DNA of 64,000 nucleotides. Source: Comamonadaceae bacterium. GTDB taxonomy: Bacteria; Pseudomonadota; Gammaproteobacteria; Burkholderiales; Burkholderiaceae_C. The notes beneath the pieces were generated by a model. That model saw only the letters and a program-made list of their open reading frames with translations. It was not told the origin of the DNA and did not search any database. The stretch's first letter is position 1. The number at the start of each line of letters is the position of its first letter. Where the stretch lies: NCBI GenBank assembly GCA_004144865.1, contig SEAY01000003.1, positions 27,528-91,527 of the forward strand, in the 5' to 3' direction. Both the position numbers and the translations under genes were made by a program. This document shows positions 52,498 to 61,053 of the stretch, one piece after another.

Positions 52498-53407
52498 CCA
52501 GCCCGCGCTGTTTCGCGAAGTCGCCGGCGGACATCTTCGGGCCGCCTTCGGGCCGCAGCTTGAGGATCTCGATCAGGCCGCCCTGCGCCCAGATCACGAT
52601 CGAGCTTTCCGTCACGCCCGCGACGTCGCCCGGGCGATGCCCGCGCGAGACGAAGCGCCCGACCACGTGCTTGCGGCAGTCGTACACGCGGACCTTCACG
52701 CCTTCCAGCATCATCCAGGCGCCGGGCGCCGGGTTGCACGCGCGGATCAGGTTGTAGATGGTGTCCACGTGGCCGGGCCAGTGGATCTCGCATTCCTCAT
52801 CGTGCATCCAGCCCTCGTAGGTGGCCTGCCTCTCGTCCTGCAGCTTCTCCTCGTGCCGCCCCGCCATCACAAGGTCCGCCGCTTCGAGCAGCGCGGAGAC
52901 GCCCCGCGGGAACAGCTTGTTGAAGTACACCTCGCCCAGCGTGTCGTCGGCGCCCACGGCCACGCGCTTCTGCAGGATCACCGGTCCTTCGTCGAGGCCG
53001 TCGGTGGGCCGGAAGATGGTGATGCCGGTCTCGTCGCGGCCCAGCGCGATCGGCCAGCTGATGGACGAGGGCCCGCGATGCAGCGGCAGCAGGGAAGGGT
53101 GGTACTGGATCGTGCCGTGCTTCGGGATGTTCACGAAGGACTGCGGCGCGAACTGCAGCACGTAGGCCATGATGCCGATGTCGGCGTCCAGCGAACGCAT
53201 CGCGGCTTCGGCTTCGGCGCTGCGCAGGCTGGCGAACGAGAACACCGGCAGGCCGCGCGCGAGCGCGTCGGCCTTCAGCGCATCGGGTTTCGCGCCGGGC
53301 TTGTCCGGGACGCAGAACACGCCGGCGACCGTGTCGCCGCGGGCGAGGAAGGCCTCGAGGACGGCCTTGCCGAAGTCCTGTTGTCCGATGAAGGCGATGC
53401 GGGCCAT
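52460..53407 (-). CDS. formyltransferase-domain protein (10-formyl-THF hydrolase-like)
   Basis: A 315-residue protein. The N-terminal formyltransferase fold has the folate motif as QYHPSLLPLHRGPSSISW near residue 101 and DGLDEGPVILQK near 138. The catalytic Asn of methionyl-tRNA formyltransferase is absent (Gln), while the YHPSLLPxHRG form with the retained His matches the hydrolase domain of 10-formyl-THF dehydrogenase. A C-terminal OB-like domain follows (VRVYDCRKHV). It may release formate from 10-formyl-THF or formylate a sugar or amine. Near the oxalate/formate genes, but not clearly in their operon. A TSUP gene is 16 bases upstream, probably in one transcript. Confidence 0.75.
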   Translation of the reverse strand: MARIAFIGQQDFGKAVLEAFLARGDTVAGVFCVPDKPGAKPDALKADALARGLPVFSFASLRSAEAEAAMRSLDADIGIMAYVLQFAPQSFVNIPKHGTIQYHPSLLPLHRGPSSISWPIALGRDETGITIFRPTDGLDEGPVILQKRVAVGADDTLGEVYFNKLFPRGVSALLEAADLVMAGRHEEKLQDERQATYEGWMHDEECEIHWPGHVDTIYNLIRACNPAPGAWMMLEGVKVRVYDCRKHVVGRFVSRGHRPGDVAGVTESSIVIWAQGGLIEILKLRPEGGPKMSAGDFAKQRGLAISTDWQSWALR

Positions 53408-53423
53408 GTGAGCTTTCTTTTCT

Positions 53424-54227
53424 TCAGCGAAGGAGGAAGTAGGCGGCGAGCGCGTACAGCACGCACGCGAAGACCTTCTTCAGCGGGCGGATGTCCATGC
53501 GGTGCGCCGTGCGGGCGCCGAGCGGCGCCATGAGCATGCTGGCCGCGGAGATCACCACGAGGCCGGGCAGGTAGAGGTAGCCGACGGAGCCGGGGGGCAT
53601 CTGCGGCAGTCCCATGCCCGCGTACACGTAGCCGATGGTGCCGGCCAGGGCGATCGGAAAGCCCAGCGCCGCCGACGTGCCCACGGCGTCGTGGATCTTG
53701 ATGTTGCACCACGTCATGAAGGGCACCGAGACGAACGCGCCGCCCGCGCCGACCAGCGAAGACAGCAGCCCGATCACGTTGCCCATGCCGAACGTGGCCA
53801 GGCGCCCCGGCAGCGTGCGGCTGGGCTTGGGCTTGCGATCCAGGAACATCTGCGTGGCCGAGAAGGCCACGAAGATCGCGAACAGCACGCCGAGCATCTT
53901 GCCGGGCAGCGCATGCGCGATCTGCGCCCCGAGCACCGAGCCGAGCAGGATGCCCGGCGCGAGCACCTTCACCACCGGCCACAGCACCGCGCCGCGCCTG
54001 TCGTGCGCGCGCACGGAGGACATCGAGGTGAACATGATGGTGGCCAGCGAGGTCGCCACCGCCATCTTCACCGTGTAGTCGGCGGGGTAGCCCTTCTGCG
54101 TGAGGATCATCGTGACGAAGGGCACCATGATCATCCCGCCCCCGATACCCAGGAGGCCCGCCAGGAACCCCGTGCCGGTGCCTATGGCGGCCAGTTCGAG
54201 GATGAGGAGGGGGTCGAGCAGGGACAT
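53424..54227 (-). CDS. TSUP family (TauE/SafE) permease
   Basis: A 267-residue membrane protein with about eight helices and both family repeats: GTGFLAGLLGIGGGMIMVPFV near residues 18-38 and GLLSSLVGAGGAFVSVPFM near 150. It could export or import a small organic or sulfur anion. Start chosen at MSLLDPL; the open frame runs further upstream through repeat sequence. Ribosome site weak (AAGAACGA). It precedes the formyltransferase-like gene by 16 bases. Confidence 0.82.
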   Translation of the reverse strand: MSLLDPLLILELAAIGTGTGFLAGLLGIGGGMIMVPFVTMILTQKGYPADYTVKMAVATSLATIMFTSMSSVRAHDRRGAVLWPVVKVLAPGILLGSVLGAQIAHALPGKMLGVLFAIFVAFSATQMFLDRKPKPSRTLPGRLATFGMGNVIGLLSSLVGAGGAFVSVPFMTWCNIKIHDAVGTSAALGFPIALAGTIGYVYAGMGLPQMPPGSVGYLYLPGLVVISAASMLMAPLGARTAHRMDIRPLKKVFACVLYALAAYFLLR

Positions 54228-54275
54228 TCGTTCTTGTGCGAGGCGTGCAACCCGGCATTGTCGCAAACGCGGGGA

Positions 54276-54303
54276 TGGATCCCGGGTCGAGCCCGGGATG
54301 ACA
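54276..54303. repeat. palindromic repeat related to family A
   Basis: ATCCCGGGTCGAGCCCGGGAT followed by GACAG: a 8-bp stem in the 5' region of the TSUP gene, similar in size and GACA ending to the family A copies. Confidence 0.55.
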
Positions 54304-54346
54304 GCCTGCGGGCGGCTTCCCCGCATTCCTCCGCGCAGCGGCCCGT

Positions 54347-54377
54347 GGACTGCGCGGAATAACATGCAGCGCAGTCC
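54347..54377. repeat. inverted repeat
   Basis: GGACTGCGC (54347-54355) and GCGCAGTCC (54369-54377) are perfect 9-bp arms. Just to the right, 54387-54414 carries another hairpin, AAAGGATCCGGC...GCCGGTCCTTTT. Both lie in the non-coding stretch between the TSUP gene and the 6S terminator. Confidence 0.5.
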
Positions 54378-54423
54378 CCCTTGCGGAAAGGATCCGGCTT
54401 TGCCGGTCCTTTTCGCACTGATC

Positions 54424-54463
54424 AAAAAAAACTCCAGAAAGTCGCTTGCGACTTTCTGGAGTT
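54424..54463 (-). terminator. strong Rho-independent terminator (6S RNA/zapA transcript)
   Basis: Perfect 16-bp stem: arms 54430-54445 and 54448-54463 with a 2-base loop, followed on the minus strand by seven T residues. It ends transcription coming leftward from ssrS and zapA. Confidence 0.9.
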
Positions 54464-54465
54464 GG

Positions 54466-54612
54466 CTGTTGGTGTCTGCTGTGGCACCGGACCGCATCCT
54501 GAACCGGGGTTCAGGTGGGCGAGGTCAGCTTCGGCGTTGGGATCATCTGACGCGAGATGTTCACGCTCGCCGGGCGATGTTCCAAGCCCGTGCTCAATGA
54601 GCATTGGTTCAA
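54466..54612 (-). ncRNA. ssrS: 6S RNA
   Basis: 6S RNA binds sigma-70 RNA polymerase by mimicking an open promoter. Support: position directly downstream of zapA, the conserved ssrS location in proteobacteria; a minus-strand -10-like TTTATA at 54618-54623; and a 3' domain reading CACCTGAACCCCGGTTCAGG then TGCGGTCCGGTGCCAC, very like the E. coli 6S CACCTTGAACC..GGTTCAAGG and TGCGGCGGCA segments. GCACGGGC near the 5' end can pair with GTCCGGTGC near the 3' end to close the rod. Ends are approximate; the transcript probably runs to the terminator at 54424. Small open frames here are accidental. Confidence 0.8.
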
Positions 54613-54754
54613 GGAAATATAAAGCCCGATACGCACTGCAGACGAAGCCATTCTAGGACGCAAAACCGGCCCGTGGTGCAAACGTTCCGTGAAGCCATGA
54701 AATCGTTCCGGGCTTGACAACCCGCTGCCAAGCCCAACGGTGGAAACCGTCTTC

Positions 54755-55099
54755 CTAGAGCAGGCGGCCGTCGTCGCCGAGGGCCTGGTCGAGGCGCACC
54801 ATCAGCTGCGCGATGCGCACTTCGTCGGCGAGGTTGCGCATGCCGGTGAGCGTCTGCTCGCCGTTGGCGAAGCTGTTCGCGTGCAGCGGCTGCGCGGGCG
54901 CGCGCGCCGGCGTGTCGAAGGCGAGGTTCAGCGCCGCCAGCACCGCGATGCGGTCGCGGGCCTTGACCTTGCCGGCGTCGCGGATCTTGCACATCGCGGT
55001 GTCGACCTTCTCCACGGCTTCGAGCAGGCGCTGCTCGCCGCCTTCGGGGCATCCGAGCAGGTAGCTCTGGCCCATGATCTGGACTTCCAGCTGCTTCAT
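54755..55099 (-). CDS. zapA: cell division protein ZapA
   Basis: A 114-residue cytoplasmic FtsZ-ring stabiliser. The ZapA domain reads KQLEVQIMGQSYLLGCPEGGEQRLLEAVEKVDTAM.KIRD..KVKARDRIAVLAALNLAFD, followed by a short linker and a C-terminal coiled-coil. It overlaps the ZapB-like gene by 4 bases (ATGA), so the two division factors are coupled. Confidence 0.92.
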   Translation of the reverse strand: MKQLEVQIMGQSYLLGCPEGGEQRLLEAVEKVDTAMCKIRDAGKVKARDRIAVLAALNLAFDTPARAPAQPLHANSFANGEQTLTGMRNLADEVRIAQLMVRLDQALGDDGRLL

Positions 55100-55308
55100 G
55101 CGGGGGTGTTGAGGTCGGGCAGGCGCTCGAGCAGCGCGTCGACGCGCGAGCGGGCGGCGGACAGGCGCGACTTGAGCGAATCGCGTTCCTGCGTGAGCAG
55201 CTCCACCTGTTCGGCGAGCAGCGCGTTGGTGCGCTGCAGCTCCTCGTAGCGAACGAGCAGGCGCTCGACGCGTTCGACGAGGGGGTCGATGGGGGAGCCG
55301 CTGGCCAT
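55096..55308 (-). CDS. ZapB-like coiled-coil cell division protein
   Basis: A 70-residue, almost entirely coiled-coil protein: LVERVERLLVRYEELQRTNALLAEQVELLTQERDSLKSRLSAARSRVDALLERLP. Its length, composition and coupling to zapA fit a ZapB/DUF904-type protein that bundles with ZapA at mid-cell. The start MASGSPIDP is chosen on length, as the open frame continues upstream through the riboswitch. Confidence 0.8.
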   Translation of the reverse strand: MASGSPIDPLVERVERLLVRYEELQRTNALLAEQVELLTQERDSLKSRLSAARSRVDALLERLPDLNTPA

Positions 55309-55354
55309 GGGGCGAATTGTAGGGATATGTGAATGAAGGCGCTTTAGAATCAAG

Positions 55355-55572
55355 GCGTTGGTGCTCGCGGTGTGGTTCGCATGCCGCAGTTCAACGGGAA
55401 GCAGGGAGCCTACGCCGCCCACGCGCGAAGGCCAACCTGCGCTGCCCCCGCAACGGTAAGCGGAGGTGTGTTTCGGCACGCCGCTTCCATCATCGAAGCC
55501 ACTGGGGCCGCCTGAAACAGCGGCCCCGGGAAGGCGATGGAAGTTCTTCCGCCAGCCCGGATACCGGCCAAC
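55355..55572 (+). promoter_or_regulatory. cobalamin (B12) riboswitch
   Basis: Conserved landmarks occur in order: AACGGGAA-GCAGGGAGCC near 55392, the core GCTGCCCCCGCAACGGTAAG at 55441-55460, AAGCCACTGG at 55497-55506, and GGAAGGCGATGGAAG...AGCCCGGATACCGGCC to 55569. A -10-like TAGAAT lies at 55344-55349. It sits before btuB and should shut the whole B12 operon off when adenosylcobalamin is plentiful. This fills most of the 359-base gap before btuB. Confidence 0.93.
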
Positions 55573-55667
55573 GAGGTGGCGGCGTGCGCCTGCAGGCGCG
55601 CGCCGCCGTGATCGCCCAGCATGCCGGCGGGGAAGCCGGCGAGGGCAGCGAGCCTTGTTCTTCCACA

Positions 55668-57614
55668 ATGACAACGAACGTGCATCCCCTGCGCACGCCA
55701 GCCTGCCTGATGGCAGCGGCCGCCGCATTCTCCGCGCCGGTCCTGGCGCAACCCACCCTCGCCGAGACGCGCGTGACCGCCACGCGCTTCGCCGAACCCG
55801 GCGCCTCCCTGCCTTTCGGCGTGAGCGTCATCACCGCCGACGAGATCCGCGCCAGCGGCGCGAGTTCGGTCAACGACGCGATCATGCGGCTGCTGGGCGC
55901 ACAGGGCCGGCAGGACCTCCTGGGCGGCGGCGAGTACAGCCTCGACCTGCGCGGCTTCGGCACGACGGCCGACAACAACCAGCTCGTCATCCTCGATGGC
56001 GTGCGCATCAGCGAGGCCGACCTCGGTGGCACGCGCCTGTCCGGCATCCCCATCGACGCGGTGGAACGCATCGAGGTGCTGCGTGGCAGCGGCGCCGTCC
56101 TGTACGGCGAGGGCGCGACGGGCGGCGTGATCGTCATCACCACCAAGGCCGGCGCCGGACGGGGACGCCCTTCCGGCGGCTCCCTGTACGGAGCGGCAGG
56201 CTCGCACGGCCTGCGCGAGGCGCGCGGCGGAGCGACGGTGAGCGCCGGCAGCTTCACGCTGGATGCCGACGGCCAGGCCCGTCGAACCCACGGCTGGCGC
56301 GAGAATTCGGCGGCGCGTTCGCGCGCCGGCACCGTCACCGGCCAGTGGTCCAACGATTGGCTGCGCCTGGGCGCGCGCCTCGGCGAGGACGAGGTGCACG
56401 CCCGGCTGCCGGGGCCGCTGAGCGCGGCGCAGTACGAGGCCGATCCCCGGCAGACCACGCGCCCCAGCGATTGGGCGCGGCTGCGCAGCGACCGGGCGGC
56501 CTTGTTCGCGACGGCGGACCTCGGTGCCTGGCAGTTCGCCTTCGACGCCGCGCAGCGCGACAAGGTCGTGCGCAGCATGAACGGCGGCTTCCCCTACGAC
56601 TACGACATCGCGACCGACACCTACTCCCTGCGCGCGCGCCACGAGGGCGCGCTCGGCGGCGTGAAGAACGCGCTGGTGCTGGGGGTGGACGTCGCCGATT
56701 GGCGGCGCGAGGTGCTGGGCGCGTTCGGCGCCCAGGCCACGCAGCAGTCGCGCGGCTTCTACGTCAAGGACGACGTCACCTTGCGCAGCGGCACCCGGCT
56801 GTCGGCGGGGGCGCGGGCCGAGCGGGTCGAGAAGGACAACAGTTCCACCGCCACCGGCTTCACGGGCAGCATCAATGCCTGGGAGCTGGGCGTGAGCCAT
56901 CCGTTCGGGGCCGGCTGGACGGGCTACGCGCGCGTCGGCCACAGCTTCCGCTTCGCCAACGTGGACGAGTTCAACTTCACCACGCCGGGCGTGGACCTGC
57001 GGCCGCAGCGCTCGCGCGACGTCGAGATCGGCGCGCGCTGGGTCCATGCGAAGGGCGAGCTGGAAGCGCGCCTGTATCGAAGCGCCCTCACCGACGAGAT
57101 CGGGTACGACCCCAACGCCGTCGGCCCGAACAGTCCGTTCGGCTTCAACGGGGCCAACATCAATTTCGATCCCACCCGGCGCCAGGGCCTCGAGCTCGAC
57201 TGGAAGCATGCCGCCAGCGCGAGCTTCACGGCCCGTGTGCACGCGGCCTGGCGGCAGGCCACCTTCCGCTCCGGCCCCTATGCGGACAGCGACGTTCCCC
57301 TCGTTCCGCGGCGCACGCTGGCGGTGCGGGGCGACTGGACCCCGGTGGCGGGGCACCGCTTGAGCGGCGGCGTGAACTGGGTATCGTCGCAGCATCCGGA
57401 TTTCGCGAACACCTGCACCATGCCCTCGTACACCACCGCGGACGCGCGTTACGCCTGGCAGCTCCTCCCCAACGCGGAACTGGCGCTCGGCGTGTCGAAC
57501 CTGTTCGACCGCAAGTACTCCACGCAGGCCTTCGGTTGCGCCGGCGGGCAGACGCAGTCGATCTACCCCGAGCCGGGGCGGCAGTTCACCGCATCGCTGC
57601 GCATGCAGTTCTGA
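55668..57614 (+). CDS. btuB: TonB-dependent cobalamin outer-membrane receptor
   Basis: A 648-residue outer-membrane transporter. Signal peptide ends at A-L-A-Q near residue 27. The TonB box is probably ETRVTATR (cf. BtuB DTLVVTANR). The plug domain shows GGGEYSLDLRGFG and QLVILDGVRI..., ending with the AVLYGEGATGGVIVITTK motif. The 22-strand barrel ends with the terminal Phe (MQF). The riboswitch upstream and btuFCD downstream fix cobalamin as substrate. Start at ATG 55668; other upstream ATGs are in the riboswitch or in other frames. Confidence 0.93.
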   Translation: MTTNVHPLRTPACLMAAAAAFSAPVLAQPTLAETRVTATRFAEPGASLPFGVSVITADEIRASGASSVNDAIMRLLGAQGRQDLLGGGEYSLDLRGFGTTADNNQLVILDGVRISEADLGGTRLSGIPIDAVERIEVLRGSGAVLYGEGATGGVIVITTKAGAGRGRPSGGSLYGAAGSHGLREARGGATVSAGSFTLDADGQARRTHGWRENSAARSRAGTVTGQWSNDWLRLGARLGEDEVHARLPGPLSAAQYEADPRQTTRPSDWARLRSDRAALFATADLGAWQFAFDAAQRDKVVRSMNGGFPYDYDIATDTYSLRARHEGALGGVKNALVLGVDVADWRREVLGAFGAQATQQSRGFYVKDDVTLRSGTRLSAGARAERVEKDNSSTATGFTGSINAWELGVSHPFGAGWTGYARVGHSFRFANVDEFNFTTPGVDLRPQRSRDVEIGARWVHAKGELEARLYRSALTDEIGYDPNAVGPNSPFGFNGANINFDPTRRQGLELDWKHAASASFTARVHAAWRQATFRSGPYADSDVPLVPRRTLAVRGDWTPVAGHRLSGGVNWVSSQHPDFANTCTMPSYTTADARYAWQLLPNAELALGVSNLFDRKYSTQAFGCAGGQTQSIYPEPGRQFTASLRMQF

Positions 57615-57622
57615 GGATCGCG

Positions 57623-58435
57623 ATGGACCTGGCCATTCCGCGCGGGCCCGCCCGCATCGTCTGCCTCACCGAGGAGGCCACGGAATGGCTGTACCTGCTG
57701 GGCGAGGAGGCGCGCATCGTCGGCATCTCCGGCTACACGGTGCGGCCCCGCCGCGCCCGCGAGGAGAAGCCCAAGGTGAGCGCCTTCCTCACCGCGAAGA
57801 CCGACCGCATCCTCGAATTGAAACCGGACTGCGTGTTCGGCTTCTCCGACCTGCAGGCGGACATCGCCGCGGAGCTGGTGCGGCGCGGCGTGCAGGTCAC
57901 CATCTTCAACCAGCGCAGCGTGCAGGAGATCTTCGCCATGCTGTACCAGGTGGCGGCGATGGTGGGCCGCGCCGAGGACGGGCTGCGCCTGCTGGAGGGC
58001 ATGCGCGCGCGGCTGCTGCAGGTCGAAGCCGCCGGCCGCGCGCTGCCGCGCCGGCCGCGCGTCTTCTTCGAGGAATGGGACGAGCCGCACATCAGCGGCA
58101 TCCGCTGGGTCTCGGAGCTGCTGGCCATCGCCGGCGGCGACGACATCTTCCCGGAGCTGGCGCGCGAGCCGCTCGGCAAGGACCGCATCGTGGCCGATGG
58201 CGCCGAGATCGTGCGCCGCAATCCCGACATCGTCATCGGCTCCTGGTGCGGCAAGAAGTTCCGCCCGGAGAAGGTCGCCGCGCGGCCGGGGTGGGAGGCC
58301 GTGAACGCGGTGCGCGACGGCCAGCTCTTCGAGATCAAGTCGGCCGACATCCTGCAGCCGGGGCCGGCTGCGCTCACCGACGGCGTCGAGCAGCTGCACC
58401 GCATCGTGCTGGCATGGAGCAGGGCGCATGGGTGA
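57623..58435 (+). CDS. BtuF-like cobalamin-binding protein without signal peptide
   Basis: A 270-residue protein with the helical-backbone metal/cobalamin receptor fold (COG0614): RIVCLTEEATEWLYLLGEEARIVGISGYTVRPRRAREEKPKVSAF at the start, PDCVFGFSDLQADIAAELVRRGVQV next, and WVSELLAIAGGDDIF late. Unlike BtuF it has no signal peptide: MDLAIPRGPARIVCL begins directly with the fold, with GAGGATCGCG upstream. It would stay in the cytoplasm. Its role may be intracellular B12 handling or it may be an incompletely understood accessory. The operon encodes a second, exported BtuF next. Confidence 0.78.
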   Translation: MDLAIPRGPARIVCLTEEATEWLYLLGEEARIVGISGYTVRPRRAREEKPKVSAFLTAKTDRILELKPDCVFGFSDLQADIAAELVRRGVQVTIFNQRSVQEIFAMLYQVAAMVGRAEDGLRLLEGMRARLLQVEAAGRALPRRPRVFFEEWDEPHISGIRWVSELLAIAGGDDIFPELAREPLGKDRIVADGAEIVRRNPDIVIGSWCGKKFRPEKVAARPGWEAVNAVRDGQLFEIKSADILQPGPAALTDGVEQLHRIVLAWSRAHG

Positions 58436-59300
58436 ACGCTTGATGCGTGGCTTGCTGCTGGCGCTGGCGCTCGTGGCCGGCATGGCGCAAGCCCAGGTGC
58501 AAGTGCGCGACGACCGCGGCCGTGCCGTCACGCTGCCGCGCCCGCCACAGCGCATCGTGAGCCTGCTGCCCTCGCTGACGGAGACGGTCTGCGCGCTCGA
58601 CGCGTGCGGGCGGCTCGTCGGCGTGGACGACTTCTCCAACTGGCCCGCCACGGTGCTGGCGTTGCCGCACGTGGGCGGCGTGGACGATGCGCGCATCGAG
58701 GGCATCGTGGCGCTCAGGCCGGACCTGGTGCTGCTGTCTTCCAGCGCGCGCGCCTTGCCCCGGCTGGAAGCGCTGGGCGTGCCGGTGCTGGGGCTGGACC
58801 TCAAGACGCTGGGCGACGCCGAGCGCGTGCTGCGCACGGTGGGCCACGCGATCGGGGTCGATGCCGCGCCGCAGTGGCGGCGCATCCAGTCCGGCATCGC
58901 GGCCGCCGCGGCCGGGGTGCCGACTTCGGCCCGCGGAATGCGTGTGTACGTCGAGGTGGGTGGTGGCTACGCGGCCAGTGCGTCCTCGCACGTGGGCGAG
59001 TTGCTCGCACGGCTGGGCGCAGCCAACGTGGTGCCCGGCGAGCTCGGCACCGTGCCGCGCCTGAATCCGGAATTCGTGGTGCGCGCCGACCCGCAGCTGC
59101 TCGTGGTGCCCGCGAGCGCGATGGCCGAAGTGCGGCAGCGACCGGGCTGGTCGCGCATCGCCGCTCTGCGCGAGGGACGCGTGTGCGTGCTCGATCCGCA
59201 AGAGGGCGACGTCGTGATGCGGCCCGGCCCGCGTCTCGCGGACGCAGCCGGCGTGCTGGCGCGCTGCCTGGGCGCCCCGCGTACGGGGCGGTTGCCATGA
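58428..59300 (+). CDS. btuF: cobalamin ABC transporter, periplasmic binding protein
   Basis: A 290-residue receptor. Signal peptide MGERLMRGLLLALALVAGMAQAQ ends near residue 22. The fold begins with PPQRIVSLLPSLTETVCALDACGRLVGVDDFSNWP, characteristic of BtuF/FhuD-type binding proteins. It presents cobalamin to BtuCD. It overlaps the previous gene by 8 bases and the btuC start by 4. Confidence 0.88.
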   Translation: MGERLMRGLLLALALVAGMAQAQVQVRDDRGRAVTLPRPPQRIVSLLPSLTETVCALDACGRLVGVDDFSNWPATVLALPHVGGVDDARIEGIVALRPDLVLLSSSARALPRLEALGVPVLGLDLKTLGDAERVLRTVGHAIGVDAAPQWRRIQSGIAAAAAGVPTSARGMRVYVEVGGGYAASASSHVGELLARLGAANVVPGELGTVPRLNPEFVVRADPQLLVVPASAMAEVRQRPGWSRIAALREGRVCVLDPQEGDVVMRPGPRLADAAGVLARCLGAPRTGRLP

Positions 59301-60283
59301 AGCCGCTGCTGCACCCGCCCGCCGTGGTGGCCAGCCTGCTGCTGCTCACGCTCGTGGCCGCGTTCGCCGGCCTGGCGGTCGGCAGCCTCGGCTGGGAACC
59401 GTTGTGGGCGGGCGGCGGCATGGCCGATACCGTCTTGTGGGAGATCCGCATGCCGCGCACCGCGGGCGCGTGGCTGGCCGGCGCGTTGCTGGGGCTGGCC
59501 GGAGCGATCGCCCAGGGCCTGTTCCGCAACCCGCTCGCCGATCCCTACCTCCTGGGAAGCGCCACCGGCGCGGCCTTCGGCGTGGCGGTGCTGCTGATGC
59601 TGCTGGGCGCCGCGCCTGCTGCGCTTTCGGGCTGGGCGGCCCACGTGGGTCTCGCAGGCGCGGGCTTCGCCGGTGCGCTGGCGGCCGTGCTGCTCACGCT
59701 GGCGCTGGCGCGCGGCGTGCAGCACACGCTGCGCCTGCTGCTGGCCGGCGTGGTGGTCGGCATGGTGTTCGGCGCCTTCGCGGCGCTCGTGATGTTCTGG
59801 GTGCCCGAGATCATGCGGGCGATGCAGGCCTTCATGCTGGGCACCACGGGCTTCATCGGCTGGCCGGGAGTGGGCATGCTGGCCGTCGTGCTGTGCATCT
59901 GCCTGGCGCTGGCCGTCCTGTCGGCCCCGGCGCTGGATGCGCTGGCGCTCGGCGAGGGCACCGCCTTGAGCCTGGGCGTGCCGCTCGCGCGCGTACGCTT
60001 TGCGCTGGTCGCGGCCCTGGCGCTGGCCACCGGCGCGGCAGTCGCGCAGGTGGGCCTGGTCGCCTTCGTCGGCCTGATGGCGCCGCATGCCGTGCGCCTG
60101 GTCGCGCGGCCCACGCACCGCTGGCTGCTGCCGCTCGCGGCCCTGGCCGGCGGCGTGTTGCTGCTGGCCGCCGACGTGCTGGCTCGCGCGGTGCTGGCGC
60201 CGCGCGAGCTGCCAGTGGGCGTGCTGGTGGCGCTGGTGGGCGGCGGCTACCTGCTGTGGCTCATGCACCGGAGGATGCAGTGA
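59297..60283 (+). CDS. btuC: cobalamin ABC transporter, permease (FecCD family)
   Basis: A 328-residue inner-membrane permease with about ten helices. FecCD/BtuC signatures: RMPRTAGAWLAGALLGLAGAIAQGLFRNPLADPYLLGSATGAA near residues 50-92 and the cytoplasmic coupling loop VAFVGLMAPHAVRL near 254. ATGA overlaps at the start with btuF and GTGA at the end with btuD. Confidence 0.92.
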   Translation: MKPLLHPPAVVASLLLLTLVAAFAGLAVGSLGWEPLWAGGGMADTVLWEIRMPRTAGAWLAGALLGLAGAIAQGLFRNPLADPYLLGSATGAAFGVAVLLMLLGAAPAALSGWAAHVGLAGAGFAGALAAVLLTLALARGVQHTLRLLLAGVVVGMVFGAFAALVMFWVPEIMRAMQAFMLGTTGFIGWPGVGMLAVVLCICLALAVLSAPALDALALGEGTALSLGVPLARVRFALVAALALATGAAVAQVGLVAFVGLMAPHAVRLVARPTHRWLLPLAALAGGVLLLAADVLARAVLAPRELPVGVLVALVGGGYLLWLMHRRMQ

Positions 60284-61053
60284 ACGCCGCCCTTGCCGCG
60301 CGCGGGCTGCGCGTCGCCCTGGGTGGGCGCGAGGTGCTGCACGGCGTGGATGTGGCCTTGTCCGCCGGGCGCTGGACCGCGGTGGCCGGCCCCAACGGCG
60401 CCGGCAAGACCACCTTGCTGAAGGCGCTCGCGCAACTGCTGCCGTCGCACGGTGAAGTGCAGATCCTCGGACGGCCGGCGCATGCCTGCGCGCCGCGGGC
60501 GCGGGCGCGGATGCTCGCGTGGCTCGGGCAGGCCGAGGAGGGCGCGGCGGACCTGCTGGCGCGCGACGTCGTGATGCTCGGGCGCCTGCCGCACCAGTCG
60601 TGGCTGGCGACACCCAGCGCGCTCGACGAGGACGCCGTGCGTGCGGCGATGGAGGAGACGCAAAGCTGGAGCTGGCGCGATCGCGCCCTCGGCAGCCTCT
60701 CGGGCGGCGAGCGCCAGCGCGTGCTGCTGGCGCGCGCGCTGGCCGTGCAGGCGCCCCTGCTGGTGATGGACGAGCCGCTGTCGCACCTGGACCCGCCGCA
60801 CCAGGCCGACTGGATGGCGCTGGTGCGCCGGCACGTGGCGCGCGGCGGCACGGCGGTGAGCGTGCTGCACGAGATCGGCATGGCCCTGCAGGCCGACGAC
60901 CTGCTGCTGCTGCAGGACGGCCGGATCGCGCACCACGGTCCCACGTCCGATGCGGCCACGCATCGCGCGCTCGAAAGGGTCTTCGATCACCGCCTGCAGG
61001 TGCATGCCGTCGCGGGGCGCTGGGTGGCGCTGCCGGTGGAGGCGACCGCATGA
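60280..61053 (+). CDS. btuD: cobalamin ABC transporter, ATP-binding protein
   Basis: A 257-residue ATPase. Walker A GPNGAGKTTLLKA near residues 38-50, signature LSGGERQRV near 143, Walker B LLVMDEPLSHLD near 161 and the switch His in VLHEIG near 198. GTG start overlapping the btuC stop. With BtuC forms the BtuC2D2 importer. Confidence 0.92.
   Translation: MNAALAARGLRVALGGREVLHGVDVALSAGRWTAVAGPNGAGKTTLLKALAQLLPSHGEVQILGRPAHACAPRARARMLAWLGQAEEGAADLLARDVVMLGRLPHQSWLATPSALDEDAVRAAMEETQSWSWRDRALGSLSGGERQRVLLARALAVQAPLLVMDEPLSHLDPPHQADWMALVRRHVARGGTAVSVLHEIGMALQADDLLLLQDGRIAHHGPTSDAATHRALERVFDHRLQVHAVAGRWVALPVEATA

Noticed and set aside
54422..54720. Short protein frames between the TSUP gene and zapA
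   Set aside because: They coincide with 6S RNA, its promoter and terminator; no ribosome sites or family resemblance.
55329..55667. N-terminal extension of btuB through the upstream frame
   Set aside because: This stretch is the cobalamin riboswitch; a signal peptide begins at 55668.
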